The position numbers and the translations under genes are program-made. DNA of 64,000 nt from Antedon mediterranea (lineage: Eukaryota; Echinodermata; Crinoidea; Comatulida; Antedonidae). Location of the stretch: the NCBI RefSeq assembly GCF_964355755.1, contig NC_092670.1:17547201-17611200 (forward strand). The letters are read 5' to 3'. How positions within the stretch are numbered: the first letter of the stretch is position 1; every line of letters begins with the position of its first letter. The notes under the pieces are model-generated. The model saw only the letters and a list, made by a program, of their open reading frames with translations, was not told where the DNA came from and made no database searches. Shown piece after piece: positions 50,116 through 61,916 of the stretch.

Positions 50116-52405
50116 ATGCAGAAAGAAATGATCGGTGGCTGTTGTGTGTGTGGGGATGAAAGAGGGTGGACGGAGAATCCACTTGTTTATTGTGATGGTC
50201 ACGGTTGCAATGTAGCCGTTCATCAAGGTTGGTCCTTTCTTCTGGGGTTTTGTTCTCGCGGGCTTGGTTTGTTTGTTTCGCATGCGTGATTTCTGTTTGT
50301 ACGCCAGGAGGGCGGCCTAGGACCTCAGCCTGTGTTTTCAAAATAAAACTTCCGATTATTATGCTAGCTTAACTTATTTCCTTATTTTTGCAAACATGTT
50401 ATTATATATAGTATATACATTTATAAACCCTGCAGCATAATAAGACAACATTGCATTTAATTGTTGTTTTGGGTGGAAATTTCAAATTTAAGAGACTGAA
50501 TGATTAAATCAGATCTAGAAGTACAGTACGTTTTTTTGTAACTTCTACAGGCCTACTTAGTACTAGTATAGGCTAGACATATTCTCTTGTCCTGTTTTGT
50601 TTATATACAGCTGTCATGTAAATGTTTTCCTTATGATACTATTAAACTAGGCCCTCTATACATATTATTGAATGATAGGTCTACATTGATAACATAAAGT
50701 TCAATGTTTCTGTAAATATTTTCAAATACATAATTATATTTGCAGCTTGTTATGGAATTGTTTCAGTACCGACTGGACCCTGGTTTTGCCGTAAATGTGA
50801 ATCTCAAGAAAGAGCAGCTAGAGTAGTAAGGATATTCTTTAGTAATTAAATAATAAAACGACAGCACATTTTCATTTGAAGTCTGAGTAGAAAACTTAGT
50901 TTCGTTTTGCATTTTTTGCTATACCATTTAATCTACAAATTTATTAGAATCATGTCAAAATATTAATCAACAAGGATTTAAAAGTAAACTGAATAACGTC
51001 AAGGAGACTGTATTAATTTGTTTTATAAAAGTACTTTATAGATAATTAAGTTTATATTATTTAATATTAAATATATTTTCTTCTAGAAATGTGACCTTTG
51101 CCCTCAAAAGGAAGGTGCGTTGAAGCGTACAGATACAGGAGGTAAGCAGAATTGAAGTATTACGGGATTGTTATTTTAAAAAATAATGTCGGTATTACTG
51201 AATGTAATGTTTACAAATGTTCTTATTGTTTGTAGGATGGGCTCACGTAGTATGTGCTCTGTACATACCAGAAGTATCATTTGGTGACGTCACTTCCATG
51301 GAACCAATCCAAGTGTCATTTGTCCCTCATGATAGATATAATAAGGTGAAAGCAGGTTCACTCTTCCCCGGTAAAAGAATGTTAGGTTTTTTTTTGTTTT
51401 TTTTTTATTCTCATTTTAGGCAAATTGCCAAGGATTACCACAAGTGAATTCATTCACTATCCTTCTCAAAGGTGGCAATCCCATTCAGAAGACAAACATA
51501 TACACAAGATGCTCTACATAAACAAAGACTTATTATTAAGTCTTTGGGAGTGGAGTTGTAAATTGTCATGAGAAAAAAAACCCTGACATATGACAGGTTT
51601 GCGGTACACCATGTTTTTTAAAAAGGAAATCAAGTGTTGTTGAGAATGTTGCTAAAAACGGTTGGTAATGTTTGGACTTGACGACCTTTTACAAGCCTTT
51701 GAGAACTCTGTTGTGCACACAGGGGATTGTACCCTCATTTTGTGACTACCGCACCACTTTAATTCTTAGACTACAGCACAGGTTGTGTTTATTATTTATT
51801 TAGGTCTGTTATGTTTGTGAGCAGAAATCAATGGGGACGAAGGCAACAAGTGGGGCATGTATGACCTGTAATAAAAACGGATGTCGTTTATCCTTCCATG
51901 TCACATGGTAAGCTATGAAAAACAGTTGTGTGACAATTTCAGATTTGCTTTCAGTGCCTTTCCAGATTTGTACTGGTTTTGGTAACTGCTCAAATCAAAA
52001 TTGTTTAAATACACACAAATCACACATATGCTAGTAATTTAGAGCACAATTCAATTAAGTAAACAACTAACATTTAAGTTTTGAACAGTTTTGTACTGAA
52101 ATTAAACAAATCTGCCTATTGCTTGAGAAGACATCTGGCCTCAATTTAAATTGCATAGCATCAAAGGCATGTTACTGTGGAATGCCGCCGTTGTGTACGC
52201 TATACTGTGAATCTCAAGTACAAATTAAAAGGTTGCCACACTTTACTCTATGCATAACGGCAGAGAGTACACATAGCCTGCTACTATTAATCAATCTTTT
52301 TCTTTATTTAGTGCTCAATCTGACGGACTTTTATGTGAAGAAGCTGGTCAATATACAGACAATGTGAAATATACTGGTTACTGCAGTACTCACTTTCAGA
52401 AATTG
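50116..52405 (+). other. AF10 homologue exons 1-6: PHD / zinc-knuckle / ePHD reader module
   Basis: Six short exons encode the first 185 residues. PHD1 starts at C9-C10-V-C12 and runs through NPLVYCDGHGCNVAVHQACY to GPWFCRKCESQERAARV. The knuckle and ePHD follow: CDLCP, GGWAHVVCALYIPEV, MEPIQVSFVPHDRYNK, CYVCEQ, GACMTCNKNGC, FHVTC and GYCSTHFQKL. All expected zinc ligands appear present. The introns are 94 to 518 bp. In vertebrate AF10 this unit reads histone H3 around unmodified K27; the conservation suggests the same here. Confidence 0.93.
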
Positions 52406-55400
52406 GTAAGATTACTACAAAGAAAGCAGACCAAATCGGGCGGGAGGCCCACTACGCCTTTATGTTGATTTTTAGACATCACCATTGGAATTTTATACAT
52501 TTTCAAGCCCAGAGCTTTGAATACTTGGGTATTCTTCCAATAATATGCTGCAGAACCTTTGACTTTTAACTAATTTTGGTCTCGTCCCATCTAAAGTAAT
52601 TGCATTTTCCCATGAAGTGAATGAGAGTCAAAATATATTTTAACAATACAGGCAAACTATTCTGAGTCTCCAGAGGTGTCTCCTTAATAGCAGTAGGGTT
52701 AGAATTATTGTCGAATTTAATGTTTTTTATCTTTTACAGAAAAAAGACAAAGATATAAAAACAATACCTCCATTCAAACACCCATACAGTATATTAACAC
52801 CTGAGAAAGCAGGTGAACGTGAAAAACAGAAAGTAAATGCTGGTTACGAAAAGTCACGTCAAGGGTTGAACGAAAAATTAAAGAGTGCCGAAAAGCCACG
52901 TGTCAACGTTACTGACAAGTCTAAATGCGGAGTTGAGAAATCACGGCCAGATAAACAAAAGAAACCCGAAAAACATTCAAAATCAATGGAACCAAAAAGT
53001 GATTCCGAAGAAGATGAATCTTTGCCGTCTGTCGCTAATGGTGACGTCAAAGGCAAGTTCACAACAGCTAACTTCACAGAAACTGTCATTCCAACTCCTG
53101 CTCTGCCTCCATCGGCAACATTGCTTGAGAAGACATCTGTAAGTAAGGCCAGGAAGACGCATAGCTCTGCTAGTAGTAGTCCGAAATATGGCAGCATTGA
53201 TAGTCATGAGAAGCAGCGTGAGACGTGTAGTACACCTAGTAGCCCATCGTCAATCGATGTAGAGAGTGTATCAGTAAGTAGTCGAAGCTTCCACAGTAAG
53301 TCGGACAGTATGGATAAAATTTCTGAGGCTTCGTCGGGGAAGCCTAACGGAACTCCTTCGGTAACTACGGAAACGGTCATGCAAACTGATCTACCACCGT
53401 CATTAGAAAGTCCTAAAGATTCTGGAACCGGGCAAACTCCACCGGTGTCAAGCCCGACCTCGTACGAGAATTCATACAAGGAGTTTATGGCAAGATACAC
53501 TAGCATTCCTAATGAAAAGTCAAGAGTACAAGGTTTGAAACTGGCTCGGAGTAAATCTGAAGACTCTGACAAAAAGAAATCAAAATCTGAAAAGAGGAAA
53601 GATAATCAAAAGGTTGGTCGGCCAAAGAAGAAGTACAAGGATCTGCCATCACCATTGAAGAAGGTTAGAAGATCAAGTAGCTCGTCTCACAGCAGTCCTA
53701 CTAAGAAATCTGAGCAGTTCACGCTTCTGAATGACATGCATGGATACACAAAAGCATCTCATGGACCACCAAACTCATCAAAATATCCTGTTAAACACTT
53801 GGATATAGCTGCACTAAGAAATGGCCAAGGTATGTACTGTAACAGAGGAATCTCTCAAAGCTTTTATTCTAACTACTAATTTTTAGGACTCCATTCTAGG
53901 TTTTACCATGTCATCTTACTCTAGCCCAAACTAATGGTTGTCCTGGAAAGAAGTTCCTTATCATTTAATTAAAAACAATCCTTTAAATTCAAGATATGTA
54001 ACAGAGGTCTCTCTCAAAGCTTTTACTAAATTTTAGGACTCCATTTGATCCGCTGGACTGTGGATTTAATTGTTCTAACCCAAACTATGTTCCTTTTATA
54101 ATCTTTTAACTGACATGCGACTACATTTCAGAGCTTTGACAATTCCAAACTAGCAAAACACTGTAACTAAAAACAGCAGTGGCTCTTCTGACCAGTTTTG
54201 AGAAATATTTGTGGAAGCGTTTGGCTGAAGTAGCAAATTTTAAAAAGCATTTTGAATAAACAAGAATGACTATATTCTCTTTCTCGGGCATCCTTTAGTC
54301 AAAATGACTATGGTAAAGATATTGCAGAGCATTTCAGAAAATAAACAAATTAGTATGATTATATAATTATATGAAACCTTATTCCTTCTTGCAACAGAGG
54401 GTGACGCTACAATCAGGGATGTATTCAACACTGCTGGTCGTAGTGGTATCCTCGTTGGACCTCAACTTCCGCAGCCACCAACAGCTCAAAGAGCCAGACC
54501 CCAAAGGTAAGTTGAATTTTAATTAAATATTCTGATAAAGCAATGCGTAGTGTATTAATCCAAAAATATTTGTTTAGCTTACTTTTTTTTTTCTTTTTTT
54601 TTTTTTTTTTTAAATTTCATACTCATCCAACAGCGAGTAACCCGCCAATTACAGGATGGATAAACAATTTAATAATTTCGCAAGACAAACATATACACAA
54701 GATGCTCTTAAATAAAGCTTGATGCTTTATATTATATATATACTTATTGTTTTTTAACCATTTTAAAGGGCCAACTGAGACAAGTATACTTCTAGGTTGG
54801 TCCTCATTATTTGTACTACATTTGATGAAAATAAATATTTGTTTGTTGAATGCTAATCATGTTTAAATAAAATTGTACTTGCAATGTTTGACCTTGTTTG
54901 ACAGTGCTGTACAAGCTACAAGTATGGAGGAGTTACTAGAGAGACAGTGGCAGCAAGGATCAGACTTCCTAATGCAACAAGCTAGTCACCTGGACAGTAA
55001 GTATGCATGCTTATCTTAAATTTATCGGAGTGAGTGTAAAGTCTGAGCTTTTGTCTATTCCTGGTTACGGTATTTTGTTATGATTATCATGTAGGGGACA
55101 TTCAACAAAAATTGTTATGTGTACACTGTTTAAAATATAAATCTTCACATAATTAATAATACTGTACACATTATGAATCAAATGGTATTGATCATGATAA
55201 CAATGAATGAATAAAAGTGTTTGTTCACTCCACAAAAAAAAACACCCCAAAGCACTGAAATACACACCATTGTGATTCAATATGTAAATAAATTGGACTA
55301 AAATAGTTTATCATATATTCAATTTTTTTTTGTTAGTTGCCTCGTTAATTTCATGCCTGTACCAGTTACGGCAGGAAAACCATCGGTTAGAGGAACGGAT

Positions 55401-58400
55401 CACATCGCTGGAGCAACGAAGGGATCATCTGCTGGCTGTGAATGCACGACTAACGGTACCGTTGCACCAAGGCAACAACCTTTATCCCAATGAAGACAAC
55501 TCAGTTAGGCCTCCACGAGTGAATAACATCTACAATCACACTGAACCTAATATCAATCCCGGTCATGCAGTAAGTGCTCACTTGGAGATTGCTTTCTTTT
55601 TATTCTACATACAAAAGTTGAGGGGTGTTTATAGTGTATATTTTATATTCAACATGTTATTGGTGCTTTGTGTCGAAATAAAGAAAAAATATTATGATAT
55701 TGGCTACTTCTCAATATAGTGAATGAATTCATAATTTGTATAAAATGTGCTTAATTTTAGGATTTAAACAGCAGCCACAGTAGTCAAGGAAGTGCAAACC
55801 AATCGCTAAACAACAGTCGAAGCACGCCAATACAATCCAATCGTATCAGTCCAGCGCACGCCAGCACTCAATCGGCTCAAGTACATAATACCTCTCCACA
55901 CATTGTGCTTGCCACGTCGCAACCAACATCTGTAATCCAGGGACGAAGCACACCAGTTCATACCAATGCTGGACAAATACATCCAGGACATTCGCAGATT
56001 ACAAGCACACAGTTGGCACTGTTGTCCAGTCCAGAAGGTTCCACCGGAAGACCGTCTCATGGAAGGTATCTACTCCTTGATTTGTACATTTATAATGCAC
56101 TGTTTTACAGTAACACTACCACAAAGAGCAAAGCCTAAAATATAAGTTAAGTTTGTACTAAATGATGTAAAAGTAAACATTGACATATTTTTCTAGCCCT
56201 GAAGGTAGACCGAGAGATCACACATTGATAATGCACCCAGGACGAGGAGGCTCACTACAGCATGCTCCATCAGCTATTCACCAACATATCCTGTATCAAC
56301 AACAACTTGTAAGTTGAACTCTAAATGCCTAATTCCGCTTTTAATGAACGTAAATAATTTTGTATCCAACTTCCTTAGTAAACATAACGGAAAATTACTG
56401 GAAATAAAGTTTATTAATAAGTGAACCAAAAGGGCATAAGTTCATAAAGAAAACAACAACTTGTAAGTTATTAAGAGTGCTTGTCACCAAAAATCAGACA
56501 TATTCGTAATTTAGTGGCAAGGGTCAAAATTTCGAATTGGCTCATATTTTGCACATTGGTAGACCTTGATGTAAGTAAACCTGATGTGTAGTTTGTTTGG
56601 TAAAATATCGCTTAGTTTTCGAGAAAATCGAAAAATAACGATTTTCGGCCAATTTTGTTAATTTTTGGTGTATAATTTACATTAAGTTTAACAGCCTCTG
56701 GAAGCCAAATTTTACAACCTAGCGTTTTAATATTTTACACTTACGTTAACTAGCATCTTGACAATAATTTAGTAAAGTTTCAAAAAAATTAATGAAATTC
56801 TAATATTTTTACTAATTAATTACTAATTAGCATATATAAAACTCTTTAAAAAGTAGGGTAAAAACAAACGCGTTTTTTTTCATGTGCGACGAATTTTTTT
56901 TTAATAAAAAAATCGTCAATCTACTGTTTAGGTACTAATATTTATGAATCAAGTAAAAACAATTTGGGGAAACTATTATCCGCTCCGCGCCAGAGCCACA
57001 AAGTTGTAAGAAATTCAAAGATTTTATCTGTCGGCAAGATCAATCAGATGTACCTATTGTTCTCTATTTACAGATTTAAGGTAAATTTTACTACGAGAAA
57101 CAAACTTTAAAGGTAAACTGAAAGGTCCTGAATAATTTGGAATTACGTTTTAATATAAAAACATCTAAAAATAAATTTCTAGTCAAATTTAAACGACTGA
57201 CCCATGAAATTAAGCAATTACTATCTGAGCTCAATATTATAACTCGCTTAGCTTCATCACCTGTTATATTTTCCAGTAGGTGAATTTATTCTTATTATTA
57301 TTATAATATAATAATAATAATATTATTATTTTTTGCACTATACGCGCGCATGCGCAGTTTATTTTTATCAACAAAGTGTTCCCTTTGACGTGCGCGTATA
57401 CGCGAAAATGTTTGATTTGCGCGAATAATTTCGCCTAGTGGAAAACAGGCTATATAACATAATGTTCTTATCTTCTCATTATAGGGAGTATTCGCACAAG
57501 CATGTTAACGCTTTTTTCCAAGCTCCGCCCACTTTGTAAACAACTTGCTGTGCGTGCGCAAGCATTACGAAAAACTTTAGTTACGTGCGTCGAGAACTTT
57601 ATTTTTTAAAAATAGCGTAAATGAAAACGTTAACCAAAACATGATTAAACATGCCTGGCTAGGCTTAGTCTCTATAAACCCATGATTTGTTTTAATACGT
57701 GTGGCGTATGTTGCGTGCGCTACACATGCGTTGCGTTCTACACTTCCCGTCGAAGCGCGAAATCAAAACGAGCAAGTACGTTAACGCAAATGTTCACTGA
57801 ACTCTGTTGTTATGCAAATGAGTAGAATGGTGACATCCGATAACGTTCATGTGCTCGTGCGAAATTTCCTAATAATTCGTAGCCTAAACAATAAATTGTT
57901 TGTAAACTTGTAAACCATTGTTTCATCCCTTCGCTTTATTAAAAATTTACAGAATCGTCCCACATATTAAATTGTTATTTTAAAGAATTCTTACAGACAT
58001 AGTTTTACCTTATTTTTTACCTTATGAGTGAGTGAGTGGCCGAGCGGTTAAGACAGTGGAACCGTAATTAAGTAGCCATAACATCGGCAAGGGTTCGAGG
58101 CTCACTCGCTCCATGGTTCTGGTGGTAGAACGAGTCTTCTCGGATAAGGACTATAAACCGTAGGTCCAGTGTAAACATAGCTCATGCGCACTTTAAAGAA
58201 CCTTTTTCGAGACGAGTAGGGGGTTACCCCGGTGTACTAGTCCACACAAACACAGCCACTGTCACACACAGCCACTGTGCAAATTGGGACTGGGCCGTTT
58301 TAGAGGTGTTTACCACCTGTTGGTCCAGATCCTTCACTAACTGAGTTAGTGAGAAGTCGAATAAATAAATAAAAAACCTTCATTGCTACCTTAATCACTC

Positions 58401-61400
58401 GAGCAACTGCACATGGAAACCATCTTTTCCAGCAAATCAATGTATGGCTTCTTGCGCTTTATGGTTATATCTGTGGTATCAAGTTCAAGAGAAGTACACA
58501 TTTCTTGCAACATTGGCAAAGAGAAGTTGGAGAGTTTTTCTTGAGCTTTCAGTTCACAAATATTATGCTTTCAAACATTATTGGATGCTGCAAGCCTATT
58601 GTGTCCAGTACGGTTTGCGACAAAAGTTGAATTTCTCTTTCCTTTTCCTTCGACTTCGTCACCATCTTCATTACTATCGTAATCATCATCTTCGTCATCA
58701 TCATCATCATGAACGGCTGCATCTGTCCTCCTTTTTTTAGCCAAGTGTGAGAAAAAACTTGCAATCTGCTGTTAAAAAATCAGTCTTGCTACTAAATAGA
58801 TGTGAACCATCGCTGTACCTGGCCGATCTCATCTCTCGTGAGACATCACATGGATCAGCTTTCTGTCCCGTCTGCTCTCCAGCGTCAAAAACATCAATAA
58901 GGTAGGTTTTCTGTGGTACAGAAAATCGGGGTTTTTTTTGCAGAGGACTTTAACGCCCAGCCCTTTTGCAGTTTGGGGCCAATGTCAAACCGTGGCAAAT
59001 CGTTGGTTCTTGTTGGTTCTGGATTTTTAGAAGTACCCTCTTCTAGTTGTGTTGATTAATTTCATTGCCCTGTCATAAAGTGTTTCATGTTCTAGTGCGT
59101 TCTTGTGATTTTCATAATCTAAGTGTTTCTCTAGGGAAGAGTACCTCTGATATGACCTAATGCAACCTTGTTCGCGACAAAGAACAGTTTGCTGAGGGTG
59201 CCAGGACTTTCTTCTCTTTCTATTTGTTCGTCGTCATTTATATCAGCTTGTTCTTCATGAGATGTCTTGGCTTGTATTCTTGCTTTTACTGCAATAGATG
59301 ATACTTGATTTATTTTAATCAGACGTTGTATCTTGGTTATGAATTAAATTGGGTAGCTTCGAAGGCACACAGAATTTACTCAAAAGTAGATTTTGTCCTG
59401 CACCAACACCATACGCCATCCACACCTTCATGGACCTGCTTCCATACATACATACATACATATGTTGTTGATGTGACTCACGCCTGTTATTTCCATTTCC
59501 CTGCTGCACAAATAGTACCACTCACTATCGATGCCCGTAAACCTAAACATGTATCTGTGTGCAGCGATTTCTTTCTGGCATGCTTGTAAAGGTAGGACTT
59601 CAGTGCTCTGTTTGCGGTCTTTTCTATCGAATCCACAAGCTCCCCCGACAACCGATTTAAAAGAACATGAAATCTCCATTTTGTTTGAACTTAAAGCCAT
59701 CAGACAATGATTATATATAAGAATTATTTTCAACACGTCCTTACATTGTAAGACATAAACTAAAATGGATAACAAATCTGTTCCGTTGTCAACGTCAATG
59801 AAGATCGTTATCTATCTATACGCAGTAAAGTGTTTTTGTCTACTGTGGTTAATGTTTTGAAACATTCTCGTTGAGTAAGTTCGACCAGGTTCGACAAACA
59901 GGAAAACGATAACAAGTTAAAACAAATTTGTTTTTCAGTTTTATCCTATAAACTATGAGAGGATGGAATAATTTATAATAATGTGGTTTGACAAAGAATA
60001 AGCGAGTGATTTTTAGTTAATTGCTTAATTTCGTATATTGGTTAGTAATTGAAATTTTACCAGAACGTATTTTTAGTTTGTGTTTAAATTGCAACTTAAT
60101 TCAAAATTTATCTTTCAAGTTTGTTTCTCGTAATAAAAGTTTGGCTTAATTCGACTTAGATTGCTAAATAGAGAACAATAGGTACATCTGATTGATCTTG
60201 CCGACAGATAAAATCTTTGAATTTCTTACAACTTTGTGGCTCTGGCGCGGAGCGCAAAATAGTTTCCCCAAATTTGTTTTACTTGATTCATAAATATTAG
60301 TATCTAAACTTTAGATTGATGACTTTTTTATTTTACAAAAATTCTTCGCACATGAAAAAAAACCGTTTGTTTTTACCCTACTTTTTAAGAGTTTTATATA
60401 TGCTAATTAGTAATTAATTAGTCAAAATCCTAAAATTTCATCAAATTTTTTGAAACTTTACTAAATTATTGTCAAGATGCTAGTTAACGTAAGTGTAAAA
60501 TATTAAAACGCTAGGTTGCTACGTTTGGCTTCCAGAGGCTGTTAAACTTAATGTAAATTATACACCAAAAATTAACAAAATTGGCCGAAAATCGTTATTT
60601 TTCGATTTTCTCGAAAACTAAGCGATATTTTACCAAACAATCTACACATCAGGTTTACTTACATCAAGGTCTACCAATGTGCAAAATATGAGCCAATTCG
60701 AAATTTTGACCCTTGCCACCTAATGTTTGATTTTTAGTGACTGGCTCTCTTAAGAATGAATAACTAGCTTACCAGCAGCTGATATCGTTTCTTCCAGTTT
60801 TAGACGCCATACTTTAGTTGTCTTCAAGTTTTAGAGATTGGTAAATCCTACTCCCTCTGATACAACTTGAATTTTGTGTCTCAGATTATCATACTAGGTA
60901 TTGAACAAAAACAATTATTTTTCTTCTTATTTTTGTACTAAATGCTTTTAATTAAATAGTCTCAGCTCTGGATGCATTTTTAGATTTTTCTCATGCTACC
61001 TTTTGTGAAAGTTATAATTAGCATTCGAAATCTCACTTATTTAATGTGACATTATTATTAACATCTAATAATGAGTTGGTTTTTTTTTGCTGGATGATTT
61101 TCGTTTGTGGAGAGCCAAACTGTCATGACCATTTTCACAACTTAATGATGCAATCTGATGCGTTGTATGCATGTATGTATTATGTAAGTGAATCTCTCTT
61201 ATGTTTTAATTGTTTAGGAGCAGCAACAGCAGCAGCAACTTGCATATCAAATGGTGCATGGTGTGTCCCTCCCAGGTCAGCAACCGGCTGGATGTGTCAT
61301 TCAGATGAATGGAGATGTACCTGCAGCATTTACACACCAACAACCAACATCAAAGGTAAATATTTTACTTATTAATGTTATTGCATTTAACTCTCTCAAA

Positions 61401-61759
61401 ACAATACAGTCAAGACCTAGCCTAGCCAGAATTGTCAAGCCCTAGCCTAGCCAGAAGTGCCTAGCCTACAGTAGATCGAATTGTCAAGACCTAGCCTAGC
61501 CTAAAAACCTTGAAGTGTTGAGGCCTAGCCTAGATGAAAGTGTCAATCTCTGAAATTATCTGGCATGTCTTTCTTTCAGAATTAAATTTAAATAATTATG
61601 TTGATTCTTGTTTTGTAGAGTTGACTCAATAACACCTTGTGTCATTTTAGTTTGAAATGTAATTTTTAAAATTATTGTTGAACGTTGTTTTTTTATTTAA
61701 TATCCTAGAACTCAAGAAGGAACGAGAAGAGGCACAACGGTGGAAAGGATAAGACGTAA
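50116..61759 (+). CDS. MLLT10: AF10/AF17 (MLLT10/MLLT6) homologue, 14 exons, 894 aa
   Basis: Exons: 50116-50227, 50746-50825, 51087-51141, 51236-51345, 51804-51907, 52312-52405, 52740-53829, 54398-54506, 54905-54996, 55337-55569, 55761-56065, 56197-56308, 61218-61355, 61709-61759. All introns are GT-AG and the phases join without a stop. The start at 50116 gives MQKEMIGGCCVC, matching the KEMIGGCCVC start region of vertebrate AF10; the ATG at 50128 is the alternative. Residues 5-185 are the PHD / zinc-knuckle / extended-PHD histone reader. Exon 7 is Ser/Lys-rich and disordered, with FTTANFTE at 292-299 (conserved in AF10) and an AT-hook-like GRPKKK at 478-483. Residues 592-654 are the octapeptide and leucine zipper that in vertebrates recruit the H3K79 methyltransferase DOT1L. 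The C-terminal part is Gln/Ser-rich, like human AF10. It is shorter than human AF10 (about 1,030-1,070 aa). It is expected to be nuclear and to link unmodified H3K27 recognition to H3K79 methylation, from known biology of the family. One such gene in invertebrates is ancestral to MLLT10 and MLLT6. Confidence 0.95.
53833..54092. repeat. Intron 7 tandem duplication, about 160-bp spacing
   Basis: GTAACAGAGG, TCTCTCAAAGCTTTTA, TTTTAGGACTCCATT and CCCAAACTA occur in the same order twice (from about 53839 and from about 54000). The first copy begins at the very 5' end of intron 7, so the duplication starts within 10 bases of the splice donor. Confidence 0.8.
54905..55569 (+). other. AF10 homologue exons 9-10: octapeptide and leucine zipper (DOT1L-binding region)
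   Basis: Exon 9 encodes SMEELLERQW, then GSDFLMQQ, matching the AF10 LLERQW..QQFL octapeptide region. Exon 10 carries a regular zipper with leucines at 619, 626, 633, 640, 647 and 654, all exactly seven apart, in QENHRLEERI.SLEQRRDHL. Human AF10 has VENRRLEEQIKNL in the same place. This coiled coil binds DOT1L in vertebrates and is the part retained in MLL and CALM fusions. Confidence 0.92.
57480..57874. mobile_element. MITE nested in the TTAA element
   Basis: The left end TATAGGGAGTATTCGCACAA, then GCATGTTAACG, is matched inversely by CGTTCATGTGCTCGTGCGAA, then ATTTCCTAATA. The ends agree at about 75-80% over 30 bp. The interior is richer in CpG and GCGTGCG words than its surroundings. It is non-coding. 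Confidence 0.55.
58024..58377 (+). mobile_element. tRNA-derived SINE with conserved central domain
   Basis: The head folds as a tRNA: a 7-bp acceptor stem GAGTGAG (58030-58036) pairs perfectly with CTCACTC (58101-58107). Box A TGGCCGAGCGG is at 58037-58047 and box B GGTTCGAGGCT at 58092-58102. A GCCGAGCGG D-arm and a long variable region point to a Leu/Ser-type tRNA. Then follow TCTTCTCGGATAAGGAC, AAAGAACC, GAGTAGGGGGTTACCCCGG, and a tail ending AATAAATAAATAAA. The central domain is shared with the 5S-headed SINE at 15294-15479. It is nested in the TTAA element. Box B has one mismatch to consensus, so transcription may be weak. Confidence 0.88.
58391..59690 (-). pseudogene. Decayed C2H2 / SAP-like gene inside the TTAA element
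   Basis: Read on the minus strand, pieces appear in order with several frame changes. A GGACGFDRKDRK segment comes near 59640, and SMKVWMAYGVGAGQNLL near 59400. A C2H2 finger with QGCIRSYQRYSSLEKHLDYE, then NHKNALEHETLYDRA, lies near 59080-59200. GWALKSSAKKTP is near 58950, and TYLIDVFDAGEQTGQKADP, then REMRSA and DGSHLF, near 58800-58910. The C-terminal LQEMCTSLELDTTDITIKRK, then PYIDLLEK, ends at a TAA at 58391-58393. The order and motifs match, from memory, large uncharacterised proteins abundant in cnidarians and echinoderms. The last motif is SAP-like. Frameshifts rule out function. Its place between the long TIRs suggests it was the element's own gene. Confidence 0.66.
61400..61545. repeat. 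Irregular CCTAGCCTAG repeats in intron 13
   Basis: Six or so clusters of CCTAGCCTAGCC or CCTAGCCTA, mixed with TTGTCAAG, form a degenerate array of 27-50 bp spacing just after exon 13. Confidence 0.7.
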
Positions 61760-61916
61760 CGGAAAGGAAACCAGGGTGGTAATATTTAATCAGTTGATTG
61801 GGTTCGATAACTGAGTTATCTAATTATATATTGCTTTCAATGTTTCATATTTCTATTTTTTCACATTTTAAAAATTAAATTGTAGAAAATGTATTTGTAC
61901 TGTAATTACCTGGTTA

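Larger units (their letters stand above)
56475..60749. mobile_element. 4.3-kb DNA transposon with about 645-bp inverted repeats, TTAA-flanked, in intron 12
   Basis: 56475-57118 and about 60100-60749 are inverses at roughly 90% identity by eye. The left starts GAGTGCTTGTCACCAAAAATC and the right, inverted, starts GAGAGCCAGTCACTAAAAATC. Both sides are bounded by TTAA (56471-56474, 60750-60753), the target used by piggyBac and Kolobok elements. It fills most of the 4.9-kb intron 12 of the AF10 homologue. The interior holds a nested MITE, a tRNA-headed SINE and, on the minus strand, a decayed zinc-finger gene. The decayed gene may be the element's own protein. No THAP or piggyBac transposase core was recognised, so the superfamily is open. 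Confidence 0.82.

Noticed and set aside
52859-53572. Open frames antisense or frame-shifted to exon 7 of the AF10 homologue
   Set aside because: Shadows of a conserved coding exon; no motifs of their own.
58444-58740. 98-codon plus-strand frame with a His-rich end
   Set aside because: Antisense of the decayed zinc-finger gene; the His run is the complement of a GAT/ATG-rich acidic stretch.
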